A stretch of 64,000 bases of DNA, from the NCBI GenBank assembly GCA_026129465.1, contig JAHCIA010000001.1, positions 691,964 to 755,963 on the forward strand, written 5' to 3'. The stretch's first letter is position 1. Every line of letters starts with the position of its first letter. Source of the DNA: Flavobacteriales bacterium (GTDB lineage: Bacteria; Bacteroidota; Bacteroidia; Flavobacteriales_F; PHOS-HE28). The translations under genes and the position numbers were made by a program. This document shows, in pieces, positions 1 through 10,172 of this stretch. A model generated the notes under the pieces. It did not search any database. It had not been told where the DNA came from and saw only the letters and a program-made list of their open reading frames with translations.

Positions 1-1
1 C

Positions 2-3000
2 GCGCCGAACAACTGCTTCGCGACCGAAGCCACCACGGTGACCATCGATACGGCCACCCCGGATGCGGACGCCTCGGTCGCCGATGTTCTCACCTGTGAT
101 CTGACCAGCGTACAACTGGAAGGCACCAGCACCACGGTTGGTGTTTCCTTCGCTTGGATCGGCCCTGGTGGCTTCACAAGTGATGAGCAGAACCCATCGG
201 TGACCACGGCAGGTCTCTACATCCTGACAGTGACCGACCCGAGCAATGGTTGTACGAACACCGCTCAAGTTCAAGTGGATGAGGATGTGGAACTGCCCGG
301 CGCCAGCGCCAGCGGCGGAACCATCACCTGCGATGCGCCTTGCGTGACCCTCAGTGGCAGCGGCAACGGCACCTTCGCATGGACCGGACCCAACGGCTTC
401 GAGAGCAGCGAGCAGAACCCCGAGGTATGCGCCACTGGCACCTACGTGCTCACCGTGACCGGCGAGAACGGTTGCACCAGCACGGCCAACGCCAACGTCG
501 GTGAGGACATCGGCCTGCCCGGCGCCAGCGCCAGCGGCGGAACCATCACCTGCGATGCGCCTTGCGTGACCCTCAGTGGCAGCGGCAACGGCACCTTCGC
601 ATGGACCGGACCCAACGGCTTCGAGAGCAGCGAGCAGAACCCCGAGGTATGCGCCACTGGCACCTACGTGCTCACCGTGACCGGCGAGAACGGTTGCACC
701 AGCACGGCCAACGCCAACGTCGGTGAGGACATCGGCCTGCCCGGCGCCAGCGCCAGCGGTGGAACCATCACCTGCGATGCGCCTTGCGTGACCCTCAGTG
801 GCAGCGGCAACGGCACCTTCGCCTGGACCGGACCCAACGGCTTCGAGAGCAGCGAGCAGAACCCCGAGGTATGCGCCACTGGCACCTACGTGCTCACCGT
901 GACCGGCGAGAACGGTTGCACCAGCACGGCCAACGCCAACGTCGGTGAGGACATCGGCCTGCCCGGCGCCAGCGCCAGCGGTGGAACCATCACCTGCGAT
1001 GCGCCTTGCGTGACCCTCAGTGGCAGCGGCAACGGCACCTTCGCCTGGACCGGACCCAACGGCTTCGAGAGCAGCGAGCAGAACCCCGAGGTATGCGCCA
1101 CTGGCACCTACGTGCTCACCGTGACCGGCACCAACGGTTGCACCAGCACGGCCAACGCCAACGTCGGTGAGGACATCGGCCTGCCCGGCGCCAGCGCCAG
1201 CGGCGGAACCATCACCTGCGATGCGCCTTGCGTGACCCTCAGTGGCAGCGGCAACGGCACCTTCGCATGGACCGGACCCAACGGCTTCGAGAGCAGCGAG
1301 CAGAACCCCGAGGTATGCGCCACTGGCACCTACGTGCTCACCGTGACCGGCACCAACGGTTGCACCAGCACGGCCAACGCCAACGTCGGTGAGGACATCG
1401 GCCTGCCCGGCGCCAGCGCCAGCGGCGGAACCATCACCTGCGATGCGCCTTGCGTGACCCTCAGTGGCAGCGGCAACGGCACCTTCGCATGGACCGGACC
1501 CAACGGCTTCGAGAGCAGCGAGCAGAACCCCGAGGTATGCGCCACTGGCACCTACGTGCTCACCGTGACCGGCACCAACGGTTGCACCAGCACGGCCAAC
1601 GCCAACGTCGGTGAGGACATCGGCCTGCCCGGCGCCAGCGCCAGCGGCGGAACCATCACCTGCGATGCGCCTTGCGTGACCCTCAGTGGCAGCGGCAACG
1701 GCACCTTCGCATGGACCGGACCCAACGGCTTCGAGAGCAGCGAGCAGAACCCCGAGGTATGCGCCACTGGCACCTACGTGCTCACCGTGACCGGCGAGAA
1801 CGGTTGCACCAGCACGGCCAACGCCAACGTCGGTGAGGACATCGGCCTGCCCGGCGCCAGCGCCAGCGGCGGAACCATCACCTGCGATGCGCCTTGCGTG
1901 ACCCTCAGTGGCAGCGGCAACGGCACCTTCGCCTGGACCGGACCCAACGGCTTCGAGAGCAGCGAGCAGAACCCCGAGGTATGCGCCACTGGCACCTACG
2001 TGCTCACCGTGACCGGCGAGAACGGTTGCACCAGCACGGCCAACGCCAACGTCGGTGAGGACATCGGCCTGCCCGGCGCCAGCGCCAGCGGTGGAACCAT
2101 CACCTGCGATGCGCCTTGCGTGACCCTCAGTGGCAGCGGCAACGGCACCTTCGCCTGGACCGGACCCAACGGCTTCGAGAGCAGCGAGCAGAACCCCGAG
2201 GTATGCGCCACTGGCACCTACGTGCTCACCGTGACCGGCACCAACGGTTGCACCAGCACGGCCAACGCCAACGTCGGTGAGGACATCGGCCTGCCCGGCG
2301 CCAGCGCCAGCGGCGGAACCATCACCTGCGATGCGCCTTGCGTGACCCTCAGTGGCAGCGGCAACGGCACCTTCGCATGGACCGGACCCAACGGCTTCGA
2401 GAGCAGCGAGCAGAACCCCGAGGTATGCGCCACTGGCACCTACGTGCTCACCGTGACCGGCACCAACGGTTGCACCAGCACGGCCAACGCCAACGTCGGT
2501 GAGGACATCGGCCTGCCCGGCGCCAGCGCCAGCGGCGGAACCATCACCTGCGATGCGCCTTGCGTGACCCTCAGTGGCAGCGGCAACGGCACCTTCGCAT
2601 GGACCGGACCCAACGGCTTCGAGAGCAGCGAGCAGAACCCCGAGGTATGCGCCACTGGCACCTACGTGCTCACCGTGACCGGCACCAACGGTTGCACCAG
2701 CACGGCCAACGCCAACGTCGGTGAGGACATCGGCCTGCCCGGCGCCAGCGCCAGCGGCGGAACCATCACCTGCGATGCGCCTTGCGTGACCCTCAGTGGC
2801 AGCGGCAACGGCACCTTCGCCTGGACCGGACCCAACGGCTTCGAGAGCAGCGAGCAGAACCCCGAGGTATGCGCCACTGGCACCTACGTGCTCACCGTGA
2901 CCGGCACCAACGGTTGCACCAGCACGGCCAACGCCAACGTCGGTGAGGACATCGGCCTGCCCGGCGCCAGCGCCAGCGGCGGAACCATCACCTGCGATGC

Positions 3001-6000
3001 GCCTTGCGTGACCCTCAGTGGCAGCGGCAACGGCACCTTCGCCTGGACCGGACCCAACGGCTTCGAGAGCAGCGAGCAGAACCCCGAGGTATGCGCCACT
3101 GGCACCTACGTGCTCACCGTGACCGGCACCAACGGTTGCACCAGCACGGCCAACGCCAACGTCGGTGAGGACATCGGCCTGCCCGGCGCCAGCGCCAGCG
3201 GCGGAACCATCACCTGCGATGCGCCTTGCGTGACCCTCAGTGGCAGCGGCAACGGCACCTTCGCATGGACCGGACCCAACGGCTTCGAGAGCAGCGAGCA
3301 GAACCCCGAGGTATGCGCCACTGGCACCTACGTGCTCACCGTGACCGGCACCAACGGTTGCACCAGCACGGCCAACGCCAACGTCGGTGAGGACATCGGC
3401 CTGCCCGGCGCCAGCGCCAGCGGCGGAACCATCACCTGCGATGCGCCTTGCGTGACCCTCAGTGGCAGCGGCAACGGCACCTTCGCATGGACCGGACCCA
3501 ACGGCTTCGAGAGCAGCGAGCAGAACCCCGAGGTATGCGCCACTGGCACCTACGTGCTCACCGTGACCGGCACCAACGGTTGCACCAGCACGGCCAACGC
3601 CAACGTCGGTGAGGACATCGGCCTGCCCGGCGCCAGCGCCAGCGGCGGAACCATCACCTGCGATGCGCCTTGCGTGACCCTCAGTGGCAGCGGCAACGGC
3701 ACCTTCGCCTGGACCGGACCCAACGGCTTCGAGAGCAGCGAGCAGAACCCCGAGGTATGCGCCACTGGCACCTACGTGCTCACCGTGACCGGCGAGAACG
3801 GTTGCACCAGCACGGCCAACGCCAACGTCGGTGAGGACATCGGCCTGCCCGGCGCCAGCGCCAGCGGTGGAACCATCACCTGCGATGCGCCTTGCGTGAC
3901 CCTCAGTGGCAGCGGCAACGGCACCTTCGCCTGGACCGGACCCAACGGCTTCGAGAGCAGCGAGCAGAACCCCGAGGTATGCGCCACTGGCACCTACGTG
4001 CTCACCGTGACCGGCGAGAACGGTTGCACCAGCACGGCCAACGCCAACGTCGGTGAGGACATCGGCCTGCCCGGCGCCAGCGCCAGCGGTGGAACCATCA
4101 CCTGCGATGCGCCTTGCGTGACCCTCAGTGGCAGCGGCAACGGCACCTTCGCCTGGACCGGACCCAACGGCTTCGAGAGCAGCGAGCAGAACCCCGAGGT
4201 ATGCGCCACTGGCACCTACGTGCTCACCGTGACCGGCACCAACGGTTGCACCAGCACGGCCAACGCCAACGTCGGTGAGGACATCGGCCTGCCCGGCGCC
4301 AGCGCCAGCGGCGGAACCATCACCTGCGATGCGCCTTGCGTGACCCTCAGTGGCAGCGGCAACGGCACCTTCGCATGGACCGGACCCAACGGCTTCGAGA
4401 GCAGCGAGCAGAACCCCGAGGTATGCGCCACTGGCACCTACGTGCTCACCGTGACCGGCACCAACGGTTGCACCAGCACGGCCAACGCCAACGTCGGTGA
4501 GGACATCGGCCTGCCCGGCGCCAGCGCCAGCGGCGGAACCATCACCTGCGATGCGCCTTGCGTGACCCTCAGTGGCAGCGGCAACGGCACCTTCGCATGG
4601 ACCGGACCCAACGGCTTCGAGAGCAGCGAGCAGAACCCCGAGGTATGCGCCACTGGCACCTACGTGCTCACCGTGACCGGCACCAACGGTTGCACCAGCA
4701 CGGCCAACGCCAACGTCGGTGAGGACATCGGCCTGCCCGGCGCCAGCGCCAGCGGCGGAACCATCACCTGCGATGCGCCTTGCGTGACCCTCAGTGGCAG
4801 CGGCAACGGCACCTTCGCATGGACCGGACCCAACGGCTTCGAGAGCAGCGAGCAGAACCCCGAGGTATGCGCCACTGGCACCTACGTGCTCACCGTGACC
4901 GGCGAGAACGGTTGCACCAGCACGGCCAACGCCAACGTCGGTGAGGACATCGGCCTGCCCGGCGCCAGCGCCAGCGGTGGAACCATCACCTGCGATGCGC
5001 CTTGCGTGACCCTCAGTGGCAGCGGCAACGGCACCTTCGCCTGGACCGGACCCAACGGCTTCGAGAGCAGCGAGCAGAACCCCGAGGTATGCGCCACTGG
5101 CACCTACGTGCTCACCGTGACCGGCACCAACGGTTGCACCAGCACGGCCAACGCCAACGTCGGTGAGGACATCGGCCTGCCCGGCGCCAGCGCCAGCGGC
5201 GGAACCATCACCTGCGATGCGCCTTGCGTGACCCTCAGTGGCAGCGGCAACGGCACCTTCGCATGGACCGGACCCAACGGCTTCGAGAGCAGCGAGCAGA
5301 ACCCCGAGGTATGCGCCACTGGCACCTACGTGCTCACCGTGACCGGCACCAACGGTTGCACCAGCACGGCCAACGCCAACGTCGGTGAGGAGCCCTGCGA
5401 CGAGTGCCCACCCATGATCATCTCCTGTGATGCGGACACGACGATCGAGTGCGGCGACAGCATCCACCCGCTGGATGTGGGCCACCCGATCTTCCGCAAG
5501 GATGAGGAATGCCCTCAGGTCTATGTGAGCTGGGGCGATGAGTGGTTCGGCAGCTGCCCCTACACGCTGGTCCGCCACTGGACGGCCTGGGACGATCTCG
5601 GCAACGTGGAATACTGTGTTCAGACCATCACCGTGATCGACACTCAGCCCCCCGTGATCAACAACCTGCCGGCTGACATCATCGTGGATTGCCACAGCGT
5701 GCCCGAGGCCAGCTGCGAAGTATGGGCCGCTGACGCCTGCAAGGACTGGTACCATGTGTACGTGACCGACAAGATCGAGGAGGGCGATTGCCCGGACAGC
5801 TATGTGATCCAGCGTGTGTACTGGGCCGTGGACGATTGCGGCAACTATGGCTTCGCGATCCAGACGATCACTGTGATCGACCAGAACGCGCCCGTGCTGC
5901 ACGGCGTGCCGAGTGACATCACCGTAGCCTGTGACGCAGTGCCCGCAATGGCCAATGTCTGGGCAGAGGACCTCTGCGATCCCAATGTGTCGGTGCTTGC

Positions 6001-6661
6001 CGAAGAGACCATGCACCCGGGCAATTGTGCGGGCAACTACCAACTGGTGCGCATGTGGAGCGCCGTGGACGCCTGCGGCAACCCCGTGGCCGCCGCCCAG
6101 CTCATCACCGTGGTGGATGAAGAACCGCCTGTGTTCCTGTGCGACCTGGCCGACATGACGGTGCATTGCTATGCCGTGCCCGAGCCGCCCGATTGCCAGG
6201 CCGAGGACAACTGTGACGACAACGTCACGATCGACATGGTGGAGGAGAAGACCGGCAGCAACTGCAAGAAGCCGTACGTCATCACCTGGACCTGGACGGC
6301 CACCGATGGCTGCGGCAACGCCACCACTGTGGTGCAGACCATCAATGTCACCAACAAGCAATGGCCATTCGTGGTGGGCAATGATCCGAACTGGAACCAG
6401 AAAATGTTGGTGGAGGTATCACCGAACCCCTTCCGCGACCGGAGCATGATCAAGTTCATCGCGCCGGAGAGCGGCATGGCCACGGTGGAGATCCTCGATC
6501 TCGCAGGTCGCAGCGTCGCACTGCCCTTCCAAGGCCAGGTACAAGAGGGTCAGGAAGTGCGCGCCCTCTTCGCCCCGGTGGAGAACGGCAGCGGCACCTA
6601 CCTCTACCGCATCGTCCTCAACGACATCATGGAGCATGGCAGGCTGATCCACCAGCCCTGA
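2..6661 (+). CDS. SprB-like repetitive surface adhesin with T9SS sorting domain (5' end outside window)
   Basis: The frame is open from base 2, so the protein begins upstream; the GTG at 38 is an internal valine. After about 95 residues of a related but divergent module come 23 copies of a 74-residue repeat (293-5389). Each copy has four cysteines and a TYVLTVTG.NGC core typical of SprB/PKD-like Ig-fold adhesin modules. Next are four Cys-rich HYR-like modules (about 5390-6360), three of which end in an ITVIDxxxP- or ITVVDxxPP-type linker. The last 80 residues form a T9SS type A sorting domain (starts VSPNPF, ends GTYLYRIVL). The protein is therefore inferred to be exported by T9SS and held on the cell surface, probably for gliding or adhesion. 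A hairpin follows the stop. The family assignment is by motif; the ligand is unknown. Confidence 0.85.
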   Translation, partial: APNNCFATEATTVTIDTATPDADASVADVLTCDLTSVQLEGTSTTVGVSFAWIGPGGFTSDEQNPSVTTAGLYILTVTDPSNGCTNTAQVQVDEDVELPGASASGGTITCDAPCVTLSGSGNGTFAWTGPNGFESSEQNPEVCATGTYVLTVTGENGCTSTANANVGEDIGLPGASASGGTITCDAPCVTLSGSGNGTFAWTGPNGFESSEQNPEVCATGTYVLTVTGENGCTSTANANVGEDIGLPGASASGGTITCDAPCVTLSGSGNGTFAWTGPNGFESSEQNPEVCATGTYVLTVTGENGCTSTANANVGEDIGLPGASASGGTITCDAPCVTLSGSGNGTFAWTGPNGFESSEQNPEVCATGTYVLTVTGTNGCTSTANANVGEDIGLPGASASGGTITCDAPCVTLSGSGNGTFAWTGPNGFESSEQNPEVCATGTYVLTVTGTNGCTSTANANVGEDIGLPGASASGGTITCDAPCVTLSGSGNGTFAWTGPNGFESSEQNPEVCATGTYVLTVTGTNGCTSTANANVGEDIGLPGASASGGTITCDAPCVTLSGSGNGTFAWTGPNGFESSEQNPEVCATGTYVLTVTGENGCTSTANANVGEDIGLPGASASGGTITCDAPCVTLSGSGNGTFAWTGPNGFESSEQNPEVCATGTYVLTVTGENGCTSTANANVGEDIGLPGASASGGTITCDAPCVTLSGSGNGTFAWTGPNGFESSEQNPEVCATGTYVLTVTGTNGCTSTANANVGEDIGLPGASASGGTITCDAPCVTLSGSGNGTFAWTGPNGFESSEQNPEVCATGTYVLTVTGTNGCTSTANANVGEDIGLPGASASGGTITCDAPCVTLSGSGNGTFAWTGPNGFESSEQNPEVCATGTYVLTVTGTNGCTSTANANVGEDIGLPGASASGGTITCDAPCVTLSGSGNGTFAWTGPNGFESSEQNPEVCATGTYVLTVTGTNGCTSTANANVGEDIGLPGASASGGTITCDAPCVTLSGSGNGTFAWTGPNGFESSEQNPEVCATGTYVLTVTGTNGCTSTANANVGEDIGLPGASASGGTITCDAPCVTLSGSGNGTFAWTGPNGFESSEQNPEVCATGTYVLTVTGTNGCTSTANANVGEDIGLPGASASGGTITCDAPCVTLSGSGNGTFAWTGPNGFESSEQNPEVCATGTYVLTVTGTNGCTSTANANVGEDIGLPGASASGGTITCDAPCVTLSGSGNGTFAWTGPNGFESSEQNPEVCATGTYVLTVTGENGCTSTANANVGEDIGLPGASASGGTITCDAPCVTLSGSGNGTFAWTGPNGFESSEQNPEVCATGTYVLTVTGENGCTSTANANVGEDIGLPGASASGGTITCDAPCVTLSGSGNGTFAWTGPNGFESSEQNPEVCATGTYVLTVTGTNGCTSTANANVGEDIGLPGASASGGTITCDAPCVTLSGSGNGTFAWTGPNGFESSEQNPEVCATGTYVLTVTGTNGCTSTANANVGEDIGLPGASASGGTITCDAPCVTLSGSGNGTFAWTGPNGFESSEQNPEVCATGTYVLTVTGTNGCTSTANANVGEDIGLPGASASGGTITCDAPCVTLSGSGNGTFAWTGPNGFESSEQNPEVCATGTYVLTVTGENGCTSTANANVGEDIGLPGASASGGTITCDAPCVTLSGSGNGTFAWTGPNGFESSEQNPEVCATGTYVLTVTGTNGCTSTANANVGEDIGLPGASASGGTITCDAPCVTLSGSGNGTFAWTGPNGFESSEQNPEVCATGTYVLTVTGTNGCTSTANANVGEEPCDECPPMIISCDADTTIECGDSIHPLDVGHPIFRKDEECPQVYVSWGDEWFGSCPYTLVRHWTAWDDLGNVEYCVQTITVIDTQPPVINNLPADIIVDCHSVPEASCEVWAADACKDWYHVYVTDKIEEGDCPDSYVIQRVYWAVDDCGNYGFAIQTITVIDQNAPVLHGVPSDITVACDAVPAMANVWAEDLCDPNVSVLAEETMHPGNCAGNYQLVRMWSAVDACGNPVAAAQLITVVDEEPPVFLCDLADMTVHCYAVPEPPDCQAEDNCDDNVTIDMVEEKTGSNCKKPYVITWTWTATDGCGNATTVVQTINVTNKQWPFVVGNDPNWNQKMLVEVSPNPFRDRSMIKFIAPESGMATVEILDLAGRSVALPFQGQVQEGQEVRALFAPVENGSGTYLYRIVLNDIMEHGRLIHQP
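293..5389 (+). repeat. 23 x 222-bp in-frame tandem repeat
   Basis: Units start at 293 + 222(n-1); the last begins at 5177 and diverges after 5389. Units are almost identical and differ mainly at three sites: GGC/GGT in the Ser-Gly-Gly start, GCA/GCC before the Trp codon, and GAG/ACC giving Glu or Thr in TG(E/T)NGC. Glu units are 1-3, 7, 8, 16, 17 and 21. GGT units are 3, 4, 9, 17, 18 and 22; each directly follows a Glu unit and each carries GCC. This linkage points to duplication of multi-unit blocks. Confidence 0.97.
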
Positions 6662-6682
6662 CCACATCCTTGGTACAAGGGC

Positions 6683-6710
6683 GAAGGCCCCCGCATCCGC
6701 GGGGGCCTTC
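6683..6710 (+). terminator. GC-rich hairpin after the adhesin gene
   Basis: A perfect 12-bp stem (GAAGGCCCCCGC and its complement) with a 4-nt loop lies 21 bases after the adhesin stop codon and before rarA. It has no long T tract, so it may act as an imperfect intrinsic terminator or as an mRNA 3'-end stabiliser. Confidence 0.65.
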
Positions 6711-6743
6711 GTCGTTGAGCGGCGGTACTTTCGCCTCCCCACC

Positions 6744-8021
6744 ATGACCCTCCACGCACCATTGGCCGAGCGCATGCGTCCCCGCTCCCTGAGCGAGGTG
6801 GTGGGCCAGGAGCATCTGGTGGGAACTGAAGGCGTATTGCGCCGTGCGCTCGCCAGCGGCATGTTGCCGAGCATGATCCTGTGGGGTCCTCCAGGCGTGG
6901 GAAAGACCACGCTGGCACGACTGGTGGCCGCGGAGTTGAAACGGCCCTTCCATGTGCTAAGCGCCATCAGCAGTGGTGTGAAGGAGGTGCGCGAGGTGAT
7001 CGCCCAGGCGGGTGGCACGGGTCTTTTCCAGCGCAGCGCGGTATTGTTCATCGACGAGATCCACCGCTTCAGCAAGGCCCAGCAGGATTCGCTGCTCGGC
7101 GCCGTCGAACAGGGCATCATCACGCTCATCGGGGCCACCACCGAGAATCCGAGCTTCGAGGTGATCGGTGCGCTCCTCTCCCGCTGCCAGGTCTATGTAT
7201 TGAAGCCACTGGATGAGGAGCAGCTGATGGGCCTGTTGCAGAAGGCCATGGCGGAGGACGAGGAACTGCGGAACCGGCCGATCGTGCTGCGCGAGACCAA
7301 GGCCCTGATGCAGGCCAGCGGCGGCGATGCGCGCCGGTTGTTGAACACCTTCGAACTGTGCGTGAAGGCCGCCGAAGGACCCGAGGCGATCATTGATGAC
7401 GCCCTGGTCGCCGCGATCGCGCAACAACGCGCCGCGCGATACGACAAGGGCGGCGATCAGCACTACGACATCATCAGCGCCTTCATCAAGAGCCTGCGCG
7501 GCAGCGACCCGCACGCGGCGGTGTATTGGCTGGCCCGCATGGTGGAAGGCGGCGAGGACCCCCTCTTCATCGCGCGGCGCATGGTGATCCTGGCCAGTGA
7601 GGACATCGGCAACGCCAACCCCAACGCCCTGTTGATGGCCACAACGGCCATGCAGGCCGCACAGATGATCGGCTGGCCGGAGAGCCGCATCATCCTCAGC
7701 CAATGCGCCATCCACCTGGCCTGTTCGCCCAAAAGCAACGCGTCTTACATGGCCATCGAGGATGCCCTGGCCAAAGTGCGTGAGACCGGCGACCTGCCCG
7801 TGCCATTGCACTTGCGCAATGCCCCCACCAAACTGATGAAGGACCTGGGGCACGGGAAGGACTACGCGTACAGCCATGAGGGCGAAGGCAATTTCATCCC
7901 ACAGGAGTATCTGCCCGCCGATCTGAGCGGAACCGTGTTCTATAGGCCTGGCGACAACCCACGCGAGCGTGAACATGCCGCAGCGTTGCTCCGGCTCTGG
8001 CGGGACCACTACAAGGGTTGA
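6744..8021 (+). CDS. rarA: Replication-associated recombination protein A (RarA/MgsA AAA+ ATPase)
   Basis: A 425-residue AAA+ ATPase of the clamp-loader-related RarA/MgsA/WRNIP1 family, which acts at stalled or damaged replication forks. The N-terminus reads LAERMRPRSLSEVVGQEHL. Walker A GPPGVGKTTLAR is near residue 50, Walker B FIDEIHRF near 100, and sensor 1 GATTENPSF near 130. The C-terminal half carries the family tetramerisation region (YDKGGDQHYD..SAFIKSLRGSDP). Length is normal for the family. A TACTTTCG motif lies 11 bases before the ATG, suggesting its own promoter and a very short leader. Confidence 0.95.
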   Translation: MTLHAPLAERMRPRSLSEVVGQEHLVGTEGVLRRALASGMLPSMILWGPPGVGKTTLARLVAAELKRPFHVLSAISSGVKEVREVIAQAGGTGLFQRSAVLFIDEIHRFSKAQQDSLLGAVEQGIITLIGATTENPSFEVIGALLSRCQVYVLKPLDEEQLMGLLQKAMAEDEELRNRPIVLRETKALMQASGGDARRLLNTFELCVKAAEGPEAIIDDALVAAIAQQRAARYDKGGDQHYDIISAFIKSLRGSDPHAAVYWLARMVEGGEDPLFIARRMVILASEDIGNANPNALLMATTAMQAAQMIGWPESRIILSQCAIHLACSPKSNASYMAIEDALAKVRETGDLPVPLHLRNAPTKLMKDLGHGKDYAYSHEGEGNFIPQEYLPADLSGTVFYRPGDNPREREHAAALLRLWRDHYKG

Positions 8022-8031
8022 CCCCCGGCCT

Positions 8032-8478
8032 TCAATGCGAGCGTTCCTGCTCCAGGAAGCGCTGGTGGAGGTCGTAGATGATGCCAAGGCTCACCATCAG
8101 GCCGCCCATCCCCTGTTCGAACATCTGCCAAAGACTATCGGCCAGTATGTGCATCAGGCCTCGATCGGCGAAGGAAAGGCCGAGCACGAAGATCATCAGG
8201 TAAACGATGAAGCCAGCGACCGCCCCGACGCCGAAGGAGGTCAACGGGAATGGGCCTTTCAAGGAGATGATCTCGTACTCGATGCCCTTGTGGATGGCGA
8301 TGGTAAGCCCGAAGCCGAGGACCAGATAGACCATGCCGGCGAGCACCAGGTAAAGCGTCAAGGGGATGCGCAATTCCTCCAGGTCCTTCAACGCGATGCC
8401 ATGCCACACGTAGGACAATGCGAACATCACCAGGGAGGAAAGCAGCCAGGGCAGCAGGATATGACGACGGAAGATCAC
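8032..8478 (-). CDS. Small integral membrane protein, function unknown
   Basis: About 148 residues with four likely transmembrane segments: LLPWLLSSLVMFALSY, TLYLVLAGMVYLVLGFGL, FGVGAVAGFIVYLMIFVLGL and MFEQGMGGLMVSLGIIY. The GTG at 8478 (VIFRRHILLPW) is chosen because it gives a short basic N-terminus before the first segment; the frame also stays open upstream to 8523. Its stop lies only 10 bases from the convergent rarA stop. I do not recognise the family. The frame is supported by hydrophobicity periodicity rather than by known motifs. Confidence 0.6.
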   Translation of the reverse strand: MIFRRHILLPWLLSSLVMFALSYVWHGIALKDLEELRIPLTLYLVLAGMVYLVLGFGLTIAIHKGIEYEIISLKGPFPLTSFGVGAVAGFIVYLMIFVLGLSFADRGLMHILADSLWQMFEQGMGGLMVSLGIIYDLHQRFLEQERSH

Positions 8479-8564
8479 AGGAACACACGATGCGGCCGGG
8501 CAATATAAAGGTAGGGGCAACAAGCGCCCATGACCTGCGTGGCCATCATCGTACTTTGCCGCCC

Positions 8565-10172
8565 ATGCGCGTCTTGCTGGAACGTCCGGGTCCGTTGGTA
8601 CTTGCGCTGGCGGTGATGCTCGCGTCGGCCTGCCGCAAGGAGAGTGACCGCCCGAAATGGGACGTGGACCTGCTTTTTCCGCTGGTGACCACCTCGCTCA
8701 CCATCGGCGACCTGGTGGCCGACAGCCTGCTGGTGGTGGATCCCGATGGCGGAGTTTCGCTCCTGTACCGCAGCGAACTCTTCGCGGTGAGCCTCGATTC
8801 GGTGCTTGTGGCCTCGGACACCACCTTCTTCTACCCCGGCGTGATCCCGGTGCCCGGTCCGTTGAACCTGCCGCCCGGGTTCGGGATCGTCTCGGACAAC
8901 GACGTGACGAGCTTCGACTTCGACGGTGTGGAGTTGCGCCACCTGGAACTGCGTGAAGGTCAGGTGACCCTGCGCATCGTGAACATGATCCAAAGCATCG
9001 TGCTCGCGGCTTTCCAGCTGCCCTCGGCCACCTTCCCGGGTGGCAATGGCACCCTCAACGCCTCGGTCGGACCTGGCACCCCCTCGGCGCCAACCTCCAT
9101 CACCCAGATGCGCGACCTCTCCGGGGTGACACTTGACCTGCGTGGGCCGAACCTCAACAGCGTGAACACGCTGCAGACCATCGTGGCCATCGACCTGGAT
9201 CCGGCAGGCAGCGGCGCCACCGTGACCGATCAGGACAGCGTGAACGCGCTGGTGACCTACAGTGGTCTTGTTCCCCAGTACGCACGCGGCTATTTCGGCA
9301 GCCGCACCATCGAGGTGGAACCCACCGACAGCGATCTGGGCCTTTTCGACAACATCGTCTCCGGCACGCTCGATCTGGACGCCGTGACGTTGCGCGTGCG
9401 CATCGAGAACGGTATCGGCATGGACATCCAGGTGGTGATGAAGGAACTCGTTTCCGTGAACAGCCGCACGGGCGCCACGGTGGACCTGACACACACCCTC
9501 CTGGAAGGCCCGATCAATCTGGCCCGGGCCCAGGACGTCAACGGCATGGTGCAGCCCTTCATCTACGAGCGTGTCATGGACGAGCAGGACAGCAACGTGG
9601 ATCTCTTCATAGAGAACCTGCCCGACCGGCTGAGCTACGCGATGGATCTTCGCCTGAACCCCTTGGGCGACATCAGCAACGGACACGATTTCGCCTACCA
9701 CGACAGCAAGCTGAAGGCGGACATCGAGTTGGAGGTACCGCTGCGACTGATCGCCAATGAACTCACCCTGCGCACCCACACCAAGGTGGATCTGCCCGGC
9801 AGTGAGGACGGACACGGGCTGCAAAGCGCCGACCTGAAGATCTTCGCCACCAACGGCTTCCCCTTCTCGGCGCGGCTCGAACTGGCCATCGTCAATGCCA
9901 ACGACGAGGTCCTGGCCCACCTGCCGGTGCAGGGGACCGTCGCAACAGGCATCCTGGGCGGTGATGGCTTTGTGCAACAGGCCGTGCCATCGCAACTCAC
10001 CACACGCCTGGAACCGCCCCATGTGGACCTGCTCTATGGGGAGAACCGCCTGCGCATCCAAGCCGTGTTCAACACCGCGGACCAGAGCCAGCACCTGCAG
10101 TTGCTATCCAGCTACCGGCTGGACCTGCAGGTGACCCTTGGTGCCAACTACATCGTCAACGGTGATGAATAA
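8565..10172 (+). CDS. Large secreted lipoprotein of unknown function
   Basis: A 535-residue protein with a lipoprotein signal peptide: MRVLLERPG, a hydrophobic stretch, then a LASAC lipobox with Cys near residue 26. The rest is beta-rich, with no catalytic motif I recognise. The ATG at 8565 is preferred over upstream starts because the signal peptide begins there; a TACTTTG element ends 6 bases before it. The stop overlaps the next start (ATGAATAA), so translation of the next gene is probably coupled. Such lipoprotein plus outer-membrane-protein pairs recur in Flavobacteriales, but the role is unknown to me. Confidence 0.8.
   Translation: MRVLLERPGPLVLALAVMLASACRKESDRPKWDVDLLFPLVTTSLTIGDLVADSLLVVDPDGGVSLLYRSELFAVSLDSVLVASDTTFFYPGVIPVPGPLNLPPGFGIVSDNDVTSFDFDGVELRHLELREGQVTLRIVNMIQSIVLAAFQLPSATFPGGNGTLNASVGPGTPSAPTSITQMRDLSGVTLDLRGPNLNSVNTLQTIVAIDLDPAGSGATVTDQDSVNALVTYSGLVPQYARGYFGSRTIEVEPTDSDLGLFDNIVSGTLDLDAVTLRVRIENGIGMDIQVVMKELVSVNSRTGATVDLTHTLLEGPINLARAQDVNGMVQPFIYERVMDEQDSNVDLFIENLPDRLSYAMDLRLNPLGDISNGHDFAYHDSKLKADIELEVPLRLIANELTLRTHTKVDLPGSEDGHGLQSADLKIFATNGFPFSARLELAIVNANDEVLAHLPVQGTVATGILGGDGFVQQAVPSQLTTRLEPPHVDLLYGENRLRIQAVFNTADQSQHLQLLSSYRLDLQVTLGANYIVNGDE

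Noticed and set aside
442..5325. A ladder of 22 identical-length 73-codon open frames on the minus strand
   Set aside because: They are reverse-strand shadows of the 222-bp repeat, one per unit, with no start signals or independent variation.
293..5389. Possible CRISPR-like array because of regular repeats
   Set aside because: The units are contiguous, in frame and coding, with no spacers.
8475..10094. 539-codon minus-strand open frame opposite the large lipoprotein
   Set aside because: The plus-strand frame has a signal peptide, a lipobox and coupling to the next gene; the minus frame has none.
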